This document shows, piece after piece, positions 7,528 through 15,523 of a DNA stretch of 64,000 bases. Positions within the stretch are counted from its first letter, which is position 1; the number at the start of each line of letters is the position of its first letter. This DNA is from an uncultured Collinsella sp. (GTDB taxonomy: Bacteria > Actinomycetota > Coriobacteriia > Coriobacteriales > Coriobacteriaceae): positions 62,001 to 126,000 of the forward strand of contig UQIV01000001.1 of assembly GCA_900541205.1 (NCBI GenBank), given 5' to 3'. The notes below the pieces were generated by a model. That model saw only the letters and a program-made list of their open reading frames with translations. It was not told the origin of the DNA and did no database searches. The translations under genes were made by a program, and so were the position numbers.

Positions 7528-8676
7528 TTAGATGCGGTTCATCTGAGCGGCGACTTTGTTGTACCAGTCCTGCCACGTGGGCGGGCAGTACTTTTTGGCC
7601 GCTGCCGGGGTAAGGGTGGAGCCATAGTTGGCGCCCAGATAGGCAACGTGAGCGGAGATGCCCTCGCTCCAGCTGCCAAAGCTGCGCCAACCGCCGCCAC
7701 GTGCACTCCAGCCCCAGGCGTTGTAGGAATTGGCGCAATAAGCACCCTTGGTGCTCTCGATGCAGGCGATAGCGGGGGACCAACGGGGGTCGACACCGGT
7801 ATTCCAAGCGGCGACGGCAAAGTTGTAGCCCTGGCCTGCCATGGGGGAGCCGGCGAGATAATTGTCGATGCGGCTCGTCCACTCATTAATGAACGAATCG
7901 TAATCGGAGCTACCGGTATTGGCGTTGTTCACCGTGGTGTCGATGGTGGTGTTGGTGTTGGTGGCCTGGCTGCTGGAATTGCTGCCGCTTACGCCCTCGC
8001 CCGAGAGCTTCTCGGCGGCAGCGGCCTTATCGGCCTCAAGCTTGGCAAGCTCAGCGGCATTTTCCTGCTCGGCTTTTGCCTGTGCCTCGCTGCGGAGCTG
8101 CTGGGCCTGCGTCAGCGCATCCTCGGCGTTTTTCTGCTCTGCCTCAAGCTGTGACTTGGCCTGCTGGAGCTCGGCCTTGTTCTGCTCGAGTTCGGTTTGC
8201 ATGTTATTGAGCTCTTCGATCTCGTCGACGCTCGAGCTCGTGATCTGGTTGGTGTATTTGCAGGTCGTGATGAACTCACCCAGGCTCTGCGCGTTGACCA
8301 GGAAGCTCACGATGGGATTGGTGCCCTTCTGATACTTGTACAGATCGCGCATGGCGGAGCTTGCCTTGGCCTGCTGCTCGGGAAGCTTGGCCTCGATTTC
8401 CTCGATGCTTGCCTCATTGGAGTCAATCTGCTTTTGCAGGTCATCGAGTTTGGTGCGGGCGTCGTTGTAGGCGCTCGTGGCGGCTTCGATCTTCTGCTGG
8501 GCTGCGGAAAGCTGGTCCTGCGTTGCCTGCGAGGCGGCATACGCCGCAACGGGGGAGAGCATCGGCGTGGCCGTCAGCGCAACGGCGAGCGCGGCGCTCG
8601 TGATGATACGAGCCGGCTTCGACGCAATGAGCGCTGCGGTGCGATGATTCGAATGCTGCATCCAGTCCCTCTGCAA
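7528..8676 (-). CDS. Secreted coiled-coil cell wall hydrolase (PcsB/SagA-like N-terminus, lysozyme-like C-terminus)
   Basis: A 382-residue exported protein. A signal peptide with cleavage around AYAASQA (residue about 48) is followed by a long coiled coil (about 50-230, rich in Q, A, E and K) like that of PcsB and FtsX-activated hydrolases. A Ser/Thr/Asn-rich linker leads to a C-terminal domain of about 115 residues with AVAAWNTGVDPRWSPAIACIE, YNAWGWSARGGGWRSFGSW and ISAHVAYL. This pattern fits a lysozyme/glucosaminidase-like fold with the Glu of ACIES as candidate acid. It probably cuts peptidoglycan during division or growth. The long promoter region carries palindromes resembling those in front of the division cluster. 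Confidence 0.78.
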   Translation of the reverse strand: MQRDWMQHSNHRTAALIASKPARIITSAALAVALTATPMLSPVAAYAASQATQDQLSAAQQKIEAATSAYNDARTKLDDLQKQIDSNEASIEEIEAKLPEQQAKASSAMRDLYKYQKGTNPIVSFLVNAQSLGEFITTCKYTNQITSSSVDEIEELNNMQTELEQNKAELQQAKSQLEAEQKNAEDALTQAQQLRSEAQAKAEQENAAELAKLEADKAAAAEKLSGEGVSGSNSSSQATNTNTTIDTTVNNANTGSSDYDSFINEWTSRIDNYLAGSPMAGQGYNFAVAAWNTGVDPRWSPAIACIESTKGAYCANSYNAWGWSARGGGWRSFGSWSEGISAHVAYLGANYGSTLTPAAAKKYCPPTWQDWYNKVAAQMNRI

Positions 8677-8722
8677 TCAATCGTAGGTTATGGTTCGAAC
8701 GGTATTCTACTACTGCTTTCGA

Positions 8723-8770
8723 CCTCAACTTGAACCTTAAAGGTCCCAAAGGGTCAAGTTGAACTTGAGG
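8723..8770. promoter_or_regulatory. MerR/SoxR-box-like palindromes upstream of the wall hydrolase
   Basis: CCTCAA at 8723 and TTGAGG at 8770 enclose the segment. Inside are TCAAGTT-G-AACTTGA (8754-8768, a perfect 15-bp palindrome), TCAACTTGA (8725-8733) and CCTT-A-AAGG (8735-8743). The style CCTCAAG-CTTGAGG is that of MerR-family operators. A similar element lies at 51730-51755 before mraZ. Confidence 0.45.
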
Positions 8771-8895
8771 CTTTGGCTTTGACCTGCAGTTATGATGAAT
8801 TGTTGAGAAACCATAGAGTTCAACTTTAACGTTACAGAGCCCTGTTTGAGAGGAGTTTTGGGCTGTAAAAGCCATCTCAACGTGGGGTTTTATAA

Positions 8896-9528
8896 CTACA
8901 GCGTGCCCCTCTGGCGAGCCTGCTCAATCTCTTCGAGGGCCTCGGCGGGGGTGAACGAACAGGTGCCGTCGCCGAGTTTGATTACCTGGATATCGTCGCC
9001 GGCGTAGACCTCTCCGCCCTTTAGTACCACGCCGAAAACGCCCTCGTGGGGAAAGATGCAGTCGCCGGCGAGATAGTAGATGGCACAGCGTGTGTGGCAG
9101 ACCTTGCCGATTTGGCTGATTTCGACAAGCACCTCGCTGCCAAGCTTGAGCTGTGTGCCCAAGGGGAGCGAGAGCAGGTTGATGCCCCGGGTTGTGAAGT
9201 TCTCTCCAAAGTCACCCTTGCGCACATCGAGTCCGCGGGCCTGCGCCGTCTGGATGGACTCTGCGGCCAAAAAGGAAACCTGACGGTGCCAATGCCCGGC
9301 GTGTGCGTCGGAGGCGAGGCCAAATTGCTCTATAACGGTGTCGTGTCCATCGGCGACGGGCGACTTGCGCGTGCCCTTGCGTGCCGACGTGTTGATCGAG
9401 ACGATGCGGGCGGGTCCGTTGTAGGCGTCGTTTGCCGTGCACAGGGGAGCGGTCGCTTTCGCACGTTCCGCCAGCTCGCGCCTCGCGGCATTGAGGATGG
9501 GATTATCGGTCGGATGGTCTTGGGGCAC
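8896..9528 (-). CDS. MOSC-domain protein
   Basis: A 210-residue cytosolic protein with a MOSC fold, the sulfur-carrier domain related to the molybdenum cofactor sulfurase C-terminus. Visible features are VSINTSARKGTRKSPV, the AHAGHWHRQVSFLA segment, a GDFGENFTT motif, LKLGSEVLVEISQIGKVCHTRC with the conserved Cys near 145, and GVFGVVLKGGEVYAGD. MOSC proteins transfer sulfur or detoxify N-hydroxylated compounds, and stand-alone forms are often linked to molybdoenzymes. No molybdopterin gene is visible nearby, so the partner is unknown. The short N-terminal helix (residues 1-35) precedes the domain. Confidence 0.88.
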   Translation of the reverse strand: MPQDHPTDNPILNAARRELAERAKATAPLCTANDAYNGPARIVSINTSARKGTRKSPVADGHDTVIEQFGLASDAHAGHWHRQVSFLAAESIQTAQARGLDVRKGDFGENFTTRGINLLSLPLGTQLKLGSEVLVEISQIGKVCHTRCAIYYLAGDCIFPHEGVFGVVLKGGEVYAGDDIQVIKLGDGTCSFTPAEALEEIEQARQRGTL

Positions 9529-9676
9529 GTGTGCGCCTTTCGCTCGAGGATGTCAATACGCTGAATCCTACAACAACGGTAGGTTCATTGCCCATTGTCA
9601 TACAACGGTGGGCGCCGTCTTCGTGCTGGCCTTCGTGCTGGACGATTACGTCGATTGCCATAGATACGGTGGAGCT

Positions 9677-9706
9677 TTGGGCGCCGGCGGCTTGGCACGC
9701 TAGAAT
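9677..9706 (+). promoter_or_regulatory. Predicted promoter of the D-Asp ligase / racemase pair
   Basis: TTGGGC, an 18-bp spacer and TAGAAT lie about 55 bp before the ATG at 9763, in the divergent space with the MOSC gene. The match to a housekeeping promoter is moderate. Confidence 0.4.
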
Positions 9707-9762
9707 AAATCAGTTGCGCAAAGACCGCCCGTTGTGTGGGCAGTTCATGATAGGAAGTTTCC

Positions 9763-11019
9763 ATGGCATTGCAATTTACAGAGCGCGAGTTCATTCCCGT
9801 GCTGCTCGGTGGCGACATCAACGCCTATTCGGTGGCGCGCGCCTTCTACGAGGAGTACCAGGTCAAGAGTCTGGTCTTTGGCAAGTATCAGACGGGTCCC
9901 GCGTACCGCAGCCAGATTATCGACTACACGCCCAACGTGGATATCGACACCATGCCCGTGATGCTCAAAACCGTCAACGGCATTGCCCAAGCGCATGCCG
10001 ACAAGACGATTGTCCTTGTGGGCTGTGGCGATAACTATGTCGCTCTCGTGGCTCAAGCCAAGGATGCTCATGAGCTGGCGGATAACATCGTCGCTCCCTA
10101 CGCGCCCTACAGCATGCTCGAGCAGTGCCAGAAGAAGGAGATCTTCTACGAGCTGTGCGAGAAGCATGGCGTGCCCTATCCGCACACGTTTACCTTTACC
10201 AAGACGATGCTCAATGCCCAGGGTGAGGCGCCTGCCGAAGTGCTCGACCAGATCGATTTTCCTTACCCGATGATTCTGAAGCCTTCTGACGGCATCATGT
10301 GGTGGCAGCACGAGTTCGAGGGCCAGAAGAAGGCCTATGAGATTGCCGACCGCGCCGAGCTGGAACAGGTCATTCGCGATTCGTATGCCAGCGGCTACAC
10401 CGACGACCTGATCTTGCAGGATCGCGTGCCCGGCAACGACGAGTACATGCGCGTGCTCACCAGTTATTCCGACCGCAACGGCAAGGTGCGCATGATGTGC
10501 CTGGGTCACGTGCTGCTCGAGGAACATCAGCCCCACGGTGTCGGCAACCATGCCTGTATCATTACCGAGCCCAACGACGAGCTCATGGGCGGCGTGCGCA
10601 AGTTGCTCGAGGACCTTCACTTTGTGGGCTATTCCAACTTTGACGTTAAGTACGACGAGCGCGACGGCTCGTTTAAGTTCTTCGATTTCAACACGCGCCA
10701 GGGCCGCAGTAACTACTACGTCACTAACAGTGGCTTTAACGTTGCCAAGTATGTGGTGGACGAGTATGTGTTCAACCGTCCATTTGAGCCGGAGTTTGTG
10801 ACGGCTCAGGACGAGGCCCTGTGGATGGTCGTCCCCATGGGCGTCGTCGACAAGTACGTCAAGGATCCCGAGCTGCGCGCTAAGGTGCATCGCCTGGACA
10901 AGGAAGGCAAGGGCGCCGACCCTTCGTTTATGAAGGGCGACTTTGTCTTTAACCGCTGGCTGCGCATGTGGCACACCAAGCTGCGCCACTTTAAGCTGTT
11001 CAAGACGTATTACAAGTAG
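9763..11019 (+). CDS. ATP-grasp ligase, D-aspartate ligase (AslFm)-like
   Basis: A 418-residue cytosolic ATP-grasp carboxylate-amine ligase. From memory it follows the Enterococcus faecium D-aspartate ligase closely: an N-terminal EFIPVLLGGDINAYSVARAF, a central PYPMILKPSD ATP-grasp lysine, VRMMCLGHVLLEE, and a metal-binding C-terminal NTRQGRSNYYVT. That enzyme attaches D-Asp to the side-chain amine of residue 3 of the peptidoglycan stem, making the bridge used in cross-linking. The next gene encodes an aspartate racemase, which would supply D-Asp, exactly as in E. faecium. Without alignment, another amino-acid ligase specificity remains possible. Confidence 0.78.
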   Translation: MALQFTEREFIPVLLGGDINAYSVARAFYEEYQVKSLVFGKYQTGPAYRSQIIDYTPNVDIDTMPVMLKTVNGIAQAHADKTIVLVGCGDNYVALVAQAKDAHELADNIVAPYAPYSMLEQCQKKEIFYELCEKHGVPYPHTFTFTKTMLNAQGEAPAEVLDQIDFPYPMILKPSDGIMWWQHEFEGQKKAYEIADRAELEQVIRDSYASGYTDDLILQDRVPGNDEYMRVLTSYSDRNGKVRMMCLGHVLLEEHQPHGVGNHACIITEPNDELMGGVRKLLEDLHFVGYSNFDVKYDERDGSFKFFDFNTRQGRSNYYVTNSGFNVAKYVVDEYVFNRPFEPEFVTAQDEALWMVVPMGVVDKYVKDPELRAKVHRLDKEGKGADPSFMKGDFVFNRWLRMWHTKLRHFKLFKTYYK

Positions 11020-11028
11020 ATGAGCGCG

Positions 11029-11058
11029 GCGCCCGTCCGGTTTGCATCGGGCGGGCGC
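11029..11058 (+). other. Intercistronic GC hairpin
   Basis: GCGCCCG at 11029 and CGGGCGC ending at 11058 form a stem in the gap between ligase and racemase, followed by TATGAT. There is no T-run, so it is a pause, processing or partial-termination element rather than a clear terminator. Confidence 0.5.
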
Positions 11059-11103
11059 GGGTATGATACGCGCAATTGCGCAAGCGTCACCAAGGAGGCG
11101 GCG

Positions 11104-11850
11104 ATGGAAAAGCTGGGAGTTATCGGCGGCATGGGCGCCGAGGCCACGTCGTATTACTACGACCAGGTGGTGCGTCATACGGCTGCTGCCTGCGATCAGG
11201 AACATATCGACATGGTGGTGCTCTCCAAGTCGACCATGCCCGACCGCACGCTGGCCATTAAGACCGGCGAGCATGCCAAGCTGCTGGCGACCATGAAAGA
11301 GTGTGCCCAGGCACTCGAGTCGCTGGGCTGTGCGCACATTGCTATTCCCTGCAACACGTCACACTACTTCTACGACCAGATCCAGTCGTTTACGAAGGTG
11401 CCGATTATCCACATGCCGCGTGAGTCGGTGCGCTATGCTCTGGCCGGTGCGGTGATGGGGGAGTGCGAGTTCGACCCCAACCTGAGTATGCCGGCCGAGC
11501 CGGTGCACAAGATTGGCATCATGGGCACCGACGGAACCGTGGGCGCGGGCGTCTACGGCCGCGAATGTAAGGCTGCGGGTGTTGAGGTTGTCTATCCCAG
11601 CGAGAAACGTCAGAACGATGTGATGTCGCTTATCTACGATGATGTGAAGGCCGGACGTGAGCCCGATATGGATAAGTTCGACCGCGTGATGTGGGAGTTC
11701 GCCCGTAGCGGCTGCGACCGCGTCATTCTGGCCTGCACCGAGCTCTCGGTGCTGCAAAAGTACCGAGAGATGCCCGAGATCACCCTCGACGCCATGGATG
11801 TCCTGGTGCGCGAATCCATCATCCGCAGCGGCGCCCCCTACCGCCTCTAG
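11104..11850 (+). CDS. Aspartate/glutamate racemase family protein
   Basis: A 248-residue racemase. It opens with GVIGGMGAEATSYYYDQVV, has the first catalytic Cys in IPCNTSHYFYD near residue 83 and the second in LACTELSVL near 212, the two-base pair of cofactor-independent Asp/Glu racemases. GIMGTDGT lies between them. The start is ATG 11104 behind AAGGAGG. It lies 84 bp after the ligase, past a GC-rich hairpin and a TATGAT that may be a secondary promoter. Pairing with an AslFm-like ligase points to conversion of L- to D-aspartate for wall bridges rather than to MurI-type D-Glu supply. Confidence 0.88.
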   Translation: MEKLGVIGGMGAEATSYYYDQVVRHTAAACDQEHIDMVVLSKSTMPDRTLAIKTGEHAKLLATMKECAQALESLGCAHIAIPCNTSHYFYDQIQSFTKVPIIHMPRESVRYALAGAVMGECEFDPNLSMPAEPVHKIGIMGTDGTVGAGVYGRECKAAGVEVVYPSEKRQNDVMSLIYDDVKAGREPDMDKFDRVMWEFARSGCDRVILACTELSVLQKYREMPEITLDAMDVLVRESIIRSGAPYRL

Positions 11851-11909
11851 CTTCCGACCCGCCAAAAAGGGACAGGTTAATTTTGGTAGGTTTTATCTGG
11901 TGAAACAGT

Positions 11910-11947
11910 AAAGGCCTCGGCTCGTTTGGTGCGAGCCGAGGCCTTTT
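11910..11947. terminator. Bidirectional terminator between racemase and EcfT genes
   Basis: AAAGGCCTCGGCTCG and CGAGCCGAGGCCTTTT form a 13-15 bp perfect stem with a 7-nt loop and A/T flanks, placed between convergent genes. Confidence 0.9.
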
Positions 11948-11975
11948 GCGTTGGGCGGTTGCTGTCGGTGGTGAA

Positions 11976-12722
11976 CTAGAACAGGAAGCCGATGGCGATG
12001 AGGGCGATGCTGACGATGAGCACGGCGATGTCCAGACCCTTGATGGGGTAGCGCTTGTACGAGCTGGCGCGCGTACGCAGATAGAAGCCGCGCTGTTCTG
12101 CCGCCAAGGCTGTGGCATCGGTCTTGCCCACGCTCGAGATGAGCAGTGGCACGCACAGTGGCAGCATGAGCTTAAGCTTCTTGATGGGGTTCTTGGTGTC
12201 GTACTCGACGCCGCGTGCGGTCTGCGCCTCCATGATGGCGTTCATCTCCTGACCAAACACCGGCACAAAGCGCAGCGCCGTGGTAAAGGTGAAGGCATAG
12301 CGATACGGTACGTGCAGCACCTCGACGCAGGCGTTGGCAAGGTCGTTGAGCTTGGTCACCATGAGCATGAGGATGAGTGGTAACGCCACACCCAGTAGGC
12401 GCAGACAGGCCTTCGATCCTGTGATGAGGCCCGTGTCGGTGATAAAGCCCCACACCACGTTGCCATCGCGCATAAAGGCCAGCTGGAGCACCAGCATGAT
12501 AAGCGCGAGCGGGATCAGCAACTTGAGCAGCGAGAACAGACGGTCGACGACGCCGGCATAGGCGCCCAGCGCAAGGGTGAGTGCCAAAAAGCCCAGCAGC
12601 GCCACGTAGGTGTCGGACAAGAAGATGCCGACGATGATGGCGGCGGCGAGGCCCAGTTTGACGACGGGGTTCAGGCGATGCAGTAGCGTATCGCCCGGCA
12701 TGTAGTCGATGACGTTAACCAC
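11976..12722 (-). CDS. ecfT: ECF transporter transmembrane (energy-coupling T) subunit
   Basis: A 248-residue integral membrane protein with about five to six helices. It has the EcfT layout: DTLLHRLNPVVKLG near the N-terminus, hydrophobic segments, then coupling helices with FTTALRFVPVF, MEAQTARGVEYD and AAEQRGFYLRTR; the two A-R-G-like signatures contact the ATPases. The start is GTG 12722, which overlaps the stop of the ATPase gene; an ATG at 12755 would also be in frame. It is the third gene of a dedicated ECF operon (S, A-A, T) placed under a Trp attenuator. Confidence 0.92.
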   Translation of the reverse strand: MVNVIDYMPGDTLLHRLNPVVKLGLAAAIIVGIFLSDTYVALLGFLALTLALGAYAGVVDRLFSLLKLLIPLALIMLVLQLAFMRDGNVVWGFITDTGLITGSKACLRLLGVALPLILMLMVTKLNDLANACVEVLHVPYRYAFTFTTALRFVPVFGQEMNAIMEAQTARGVEYDTKNPIKKLKLMLPLCVPLLISSVGKTDATALAAEQRGFYLRTRASSYKRYPIKGLDIAVLIVSIALIAIGFLF

Positions 12723-14466
12723 GGTGGACCATCTCCTTGGTAATTCGAACGACATCGGTGACCTCGCTCACCTGCGCAAAAGCGGGCGAGACGGAAGATG
12801 CCAGACGGCGCGAGAGTTCAATAACCTGGGGAGGCTCCACGTAGGCACGCCGCATGAGATCGATGTTCGAGAATAGCTCGTGCGTGCGGCCGCGGTCGAG
12901 GATGCGACCGTCGGCCATCACCACGATGCGCTCGGCAAAATCCGAGACGACTTCCATATCGTGGCAGACCATGATAACGGCGCAACCACGCTCGGCCATG
13001 GTGCGCACCGTTTCCATGACGGTCATGCACTCGCGGTAATCAAGGCCGCTCGTGGGCTCGTCGAGCACGACGATCTTGGGCTCTACGACCACGACAGAGG
13101 CGAGTGCCACCATCTGGCGCTGACCGCGCGAAAGCGAGAAAGGCGCCTCATCGGCAGGCAGGCCAAAGCGGTCGATGACGAGCTGGGCGCGACGCAGTGC
13201 CTCGGCACGGTCGATGCCGGCAAGCTCCAGGCCAAAAGCCACCTCGTCGAGTACGGTGTCCTTGCAGATCTGGCGGTCGGGGTTTTGGAAGAGGGTTGCG
13301 ACTTCGCGGGCGATGCGGCTCGTGGGAACGGCTGCGGTATCCAGTCCCGTGACGCGCACGCTGCCCGAGGCGGGCTTAAGCAGGCCTGTGAGCAGCTTGG
13401 TGAGCGTGGTCTTGCCGGCACCGTTCTGGCCGACGATGCCCACGAGCTCGCCGGGATAGAGGGTCAGGTTGAGGTCGTGGACGGCGGCGCCGCCATTGGG
13501 ATAGGCAAACTCGACATGGTCGAAGGTGAGTACGGGTTCGGCGTCCTTGGCATGCGGACGCAGCGACGGTGCATGCGGGGAACCGGTGGGCGTCTGGGCT
13601 TCGATGGCCGCGTGTGCGGGGTCGACGATGCCCGAAATCAGGCGCTCGGCCTCATCGACATCCAAGCAAGGGGTACCGCTTACCAGGCCATCGGCCTCGA
13701 GGCTATTGAAGATGCGCGTGACGCGAGGGCAGTCGACGCCGATGGCACGGAGCTCGTCGGTATGCGCGAAGACCTCGTGTGGCTCGCCCTGCAGCGCGAT
13801 TTCGCCATGGTTGAGCACGAGCACGCGGTTGCAGTACTCCGAAAGCAGGGCGACCTTTTGCTCAACGACGACGATGGTGATGCCGAGTGCACGGTTGGCC
13901 TCACGCAGGGTCTCGAAAACCAGCGTGGAGCTGGCGGGGTCGAGTGCCGCGGTGGGCTCGTCGAGAACCAAGACGCGCGGACGCATGGCGAGAATGGCGG
14001 CGATGGCCACTTTTTGCTTCTGTCCGCCCGAGAGGGTGGCGATCTCGCGGTCGCGCAGGTCGCTGATGCCGACGGTCTCGAGCGTTTCGCTCACGCGCTG
14101 CTCGATCTGGTCGTGGGGAACGCCAAAGTTCTCGAGGCCAAAGAGCATCTCGTCCTCGACGACCGAAGCGACCATCTGCGTGTCGATATCCTGCAGCACA
14201 CTGCCGACGATTTGCGACACGTCGGTGAGCGAGACCTCGCAGGTGTCGTGGCCGTCAACCATGACGGACCCAAAGAACGTGCCGGTGTAGTGGTGGGGCA
14301 CGGCACCCGACAGGCAGGCGGTAAGCGTGGACTTGCCGGCACCCGAGGGCCCGATGATGCCGATGAAATCTCCCTTGTTCACGCTGAGCGAGATGTGGCT
14401 GAGCGCCTGCTCGGTCTGCGTGCCATAGGAGAACGAGACATCGTCGACGTTGATGATCGTTTCCAT
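12715..14466 (-). CDS. ecfA: ECF transporter ATPase, two fused ABC domains
   Basis: A 583-residue protein with two ABC ATPase domains. The first has Walker A GPSGAGKST near residue 39, LSGGQKQK, and LVLDEPTAALDP. The second, from about 310, has GQNGAGKTT, a degenerate signature LSRGQRQM, and VVLDEPTSGLD. Fused EcfA-EcfA' proteins replace the usual A1/A2 heterodimer in several Actinobacteria. It powers uptake with the adjacent T and S subunits at the membrane. The linker between domains (about 270-310) is Pro/Ala/His-rich. It overlaps the ecfT start by a few bases. Confidence 0.93.
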   Translation of the reverse strand: METIINVDDVSFSYGTQTEQALSHISLSVNKGDFIGIIGPSGAGKSTLTACLSGAVPHHYTGTFFGSVMVDGHDTCEVSLTDVSQIVGSVLQDIDTQMVASVVEDEMLFGLENFGVPHDQIEQRVSETLETVGISDLRDREIATLSGGQKQKVAIAAILAMRPRVLVLDEPTAALDPASSTLVFETLREANRALGITIVVVEQKVALLSEYCNRVLVLNHGEIALQGEPHEVFAHTDELRAIGVDCPRVTRIFNSLEADGLVSGTPCLDVDEAERLISGIVDPAHAAIEAQTPTGSPHAPSLRPHAKDAEPVLTFDHVEFAYPNGGAAVHDLNLTLYPGELVGIVGQNGAGKTTLTKLLTGLLKPASGSVRVTGLDTAAVPTSRIAREVATLFQNPDRQICKDTVLDEVAFGLELAGIDRAEALRRAQLVIDRFGLPADEAPFSLSRGQRQMVALASVVVVEPKIVVLDEPTSGLDYRECMTVMETVRTMAERGCAVIMVCHDMEVVSDFAERIVVMADGRILDRGRTHELFSNIDLMRRAYVEPPQVIELSRRLASSVSPAFAQVSEVTDVVRITKEMVHRG

Positions 14467-14487
14467 GGATACCTTTCATAGTCATTG

Positions 14488-14553
14488 GGGACAGTCTTAA
14501 ATGACCAGTTGTTTAAGACCGTCCCAAAAAAGCTCGTTGTTTGGGACGGTCTT
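14488..14553. repeat. Three alternating arms forming mutually exclusive hairpins
   Basis: GGGACAGTCTTAAA (14488-14501), TTTAAGACCGTCCC (14512-14525) and GGGACGGTCTT (14543-14553). The middle arm can pair with the left (one mismatch) or the right (11 bp, perfect). It lies inside the ECF operon between the S-component and ATPase genes. Confidence 0.7.
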
Positions 14554-14572
14554 TGGTGGTGAAGCACGGAGA

Positions 14573-14673
14573 CGGCTTTACGAGGGGCCCCAGGTTGGCG
14601 CGAAAGAGGAACGAAGCGTACTTGGGTACGCGAGCGACGAATGAACGCCAAGATGGGGTGGCTCGTAAAGCCG
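14573..14673. repeat. Nested palindrome, 101 bp
   Basis: Outer arms CGGCTTTACGAG (14573-14584) and CTCGTAAAGCCG (14662-14673) are a perfect 12-bp inverted repeat. Inside are TTGGCG/CGCCAA and a central GCGTAC-TTGG-GTACGC. It resembles an intergenic palindromic repeat and lies between the S-component stop and the ATPase start. Confidence 0.7.
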
Positions 14674-14679
14674 AACGGG

Positions 14680-15252
14680 TTAGTTGAGCCTAAGGGCCTT
14701 CTGGATGGGCAAGTAGAGGGCGCCGACCAGAATGGCGTTAAAGACGGCGGTCATGGCGACGACGGGCAGCATAGCGGCGGCGAGCTCGCCGACCACGCCG
14801 AGCATGGCCATCTTGATGACCATGAAGATGACGCCGGAGACAAAGGTGGTCAGGAAGGTTGCGACAATGGCGATCGCGGGCTTGACCTGACCGTTCTTGC
14901 CGGCGGCATTGACGATGCCGGCCATGAGCATGGCGGCGATGCCCTCGGCGGCAAAATCAACGAACGGCGAAGTGGTGGTGATCTGGATCACGGCAGCCGA
15001 GATGAGGCCAATGACGAGCGCCTGGCCGATGTTGGGGCGAACGACCAGGATGGTGAGGCAGAAGGCCGAGATGATGAACTCGGGGCTGATCATGCCGCCC
15101 GAGATGCCTGAGATGGCCTTGCCGACGGTGAAGTTGAGGATGAAGCCGGCGGCGAGCAGGATGGCAAGCAGGACGAGGGCGCGGACATCGAGTTTGCCAC
15201 GGTCGGCGGTCTGGACGGTGCGGGGCTGGGTGGCGGTGGTGTTCTGAGACAT
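14680..15252 (-). CDS. ECF transporter substrate-binding S component, predicted tryptophan-specific
   Basis: A 190-residue membrane protein with about six hydrophobic helices (LDVRALVLLAILLAAGFILNF, GQALVIGLISAAVIQ and others), the size and pattern of ECF S components. The N-terminal ALVLLAILLAA segment fits the AxxxA helix that contacts EcfT. The start is ATG 15252 after AAAGGA. The substrate is inferred not from the protein but from its leader: a peptide with three adjacent Trp codons and an attenuator terminator precede it, so synthesis should rise when charged tRNA-Trp is short. Tryptophan, or a close precursor, is therefore the likely cargo. EcfA and EcfT follow on the same strand. Confidence 0.88.
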   Translation of the reverse strand: MSQNTTATQPRTVQTADRGKLDVRALVLLAILLAAGFILNFTVGKAISGISGGMISPEFIISAFCLTILVVRPNIGQALVIGLISAAVIQITTTSPFVDFAAEGIAAMLMAGIVNAAGKNGQVKPAIAIVATFLTTFVSGVIFMVIKMAMLGVVGELAAAMLPVVAMTAVFNAILVGALYLPIQKALRLN

Positions 15253-15329
15253 GGTGAAAATCCTTTCGGAATGGGAGTGCAAGAGAAAAGCGGAGGCGCG
15301 TGATGCGAATGCGATCGGGCTCGAGATAG

Positions 15330-15360
15330 AAAAAGGCCCCCGGTCGAAACCGGAGGCCTT
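15330..15360 (-). terminator. Attenuator terminator of the Trp-regulated ECF operon
   Basis: On the minus strand GGCCTCCGGT-TTCG-ACCGGGGGCC followed by TTTTT. The ACCGGG arm and loop contain TCGACCG, complementary to CGGTCGA inside the leader-peptide frame. Pairing of the two would form an antiterminator when the ribosome stalls at the Trp codons. Confidence 0.9.
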
Positions 15361-15396
15361 CCAATCACCTAGAGCGCAAAAACAGGCGTGAGGGAC

Positions 15397-15465
15397 TCAC
15401 CGTCGACCGATCGTATTCGCATCACGCCACCACCAGTTGTTGAGAGACTTCATCGCGTTCTTCAT
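15397..15465 (-). CDS. Tryptophan leader peptide (WWW) of an attenuator
   Basis: A 22-codon frame, too short for routine gene calling: MKNAMKSLNN, then three consecutive TGG codons, then RDANTIGRR and TGA. AAAGGAG lies 8 nt before the ATG. The terminator at 15330-15360 follows. This is the design of trp-operon leaders: a ribosome stalled at Trp codons exposes the codons after WWW, including CGGTCGA, which can pair with the terminator's TCGACCG and allow read-through. With ample Trp-tRNA the ribosome reaches the stop, covers that segment, and transcription ends. The product controls the ECF S component gene rather than a biosynthetic gene. Confidence 0.93.
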   Translation of the reverse strand: MKNAMKSLNNWWWRDANTIGRR

Positions 15466-15523
15466 GTCGGTGGCTCCTTTCGTGATGCCATGGTACGGTC
15501 GCACCTAGTTGCTGTTGCGCTGC

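Noticed and set aside
8690..8705. GGTTCGAAC resembling a tRNA T-loop
   Set aside because: No acceptor stem, D-arm or anticodon arm can be drawn around it.
9745..11337. 530-codon minus-strand frame opposite the D-Asp ligase-like gene
   Set aside because: The ligase motifs on the plus strand are complete; the opposite frame runs through the racemase start and has no family features.
12880..14481. 533-codon open frame on the plus strand opposite the ECF ATPase
   Set aside because: The ATPase frame carries two complete ABC motif sets; the opposite frame resembles no family and is a codon-bias shadow.
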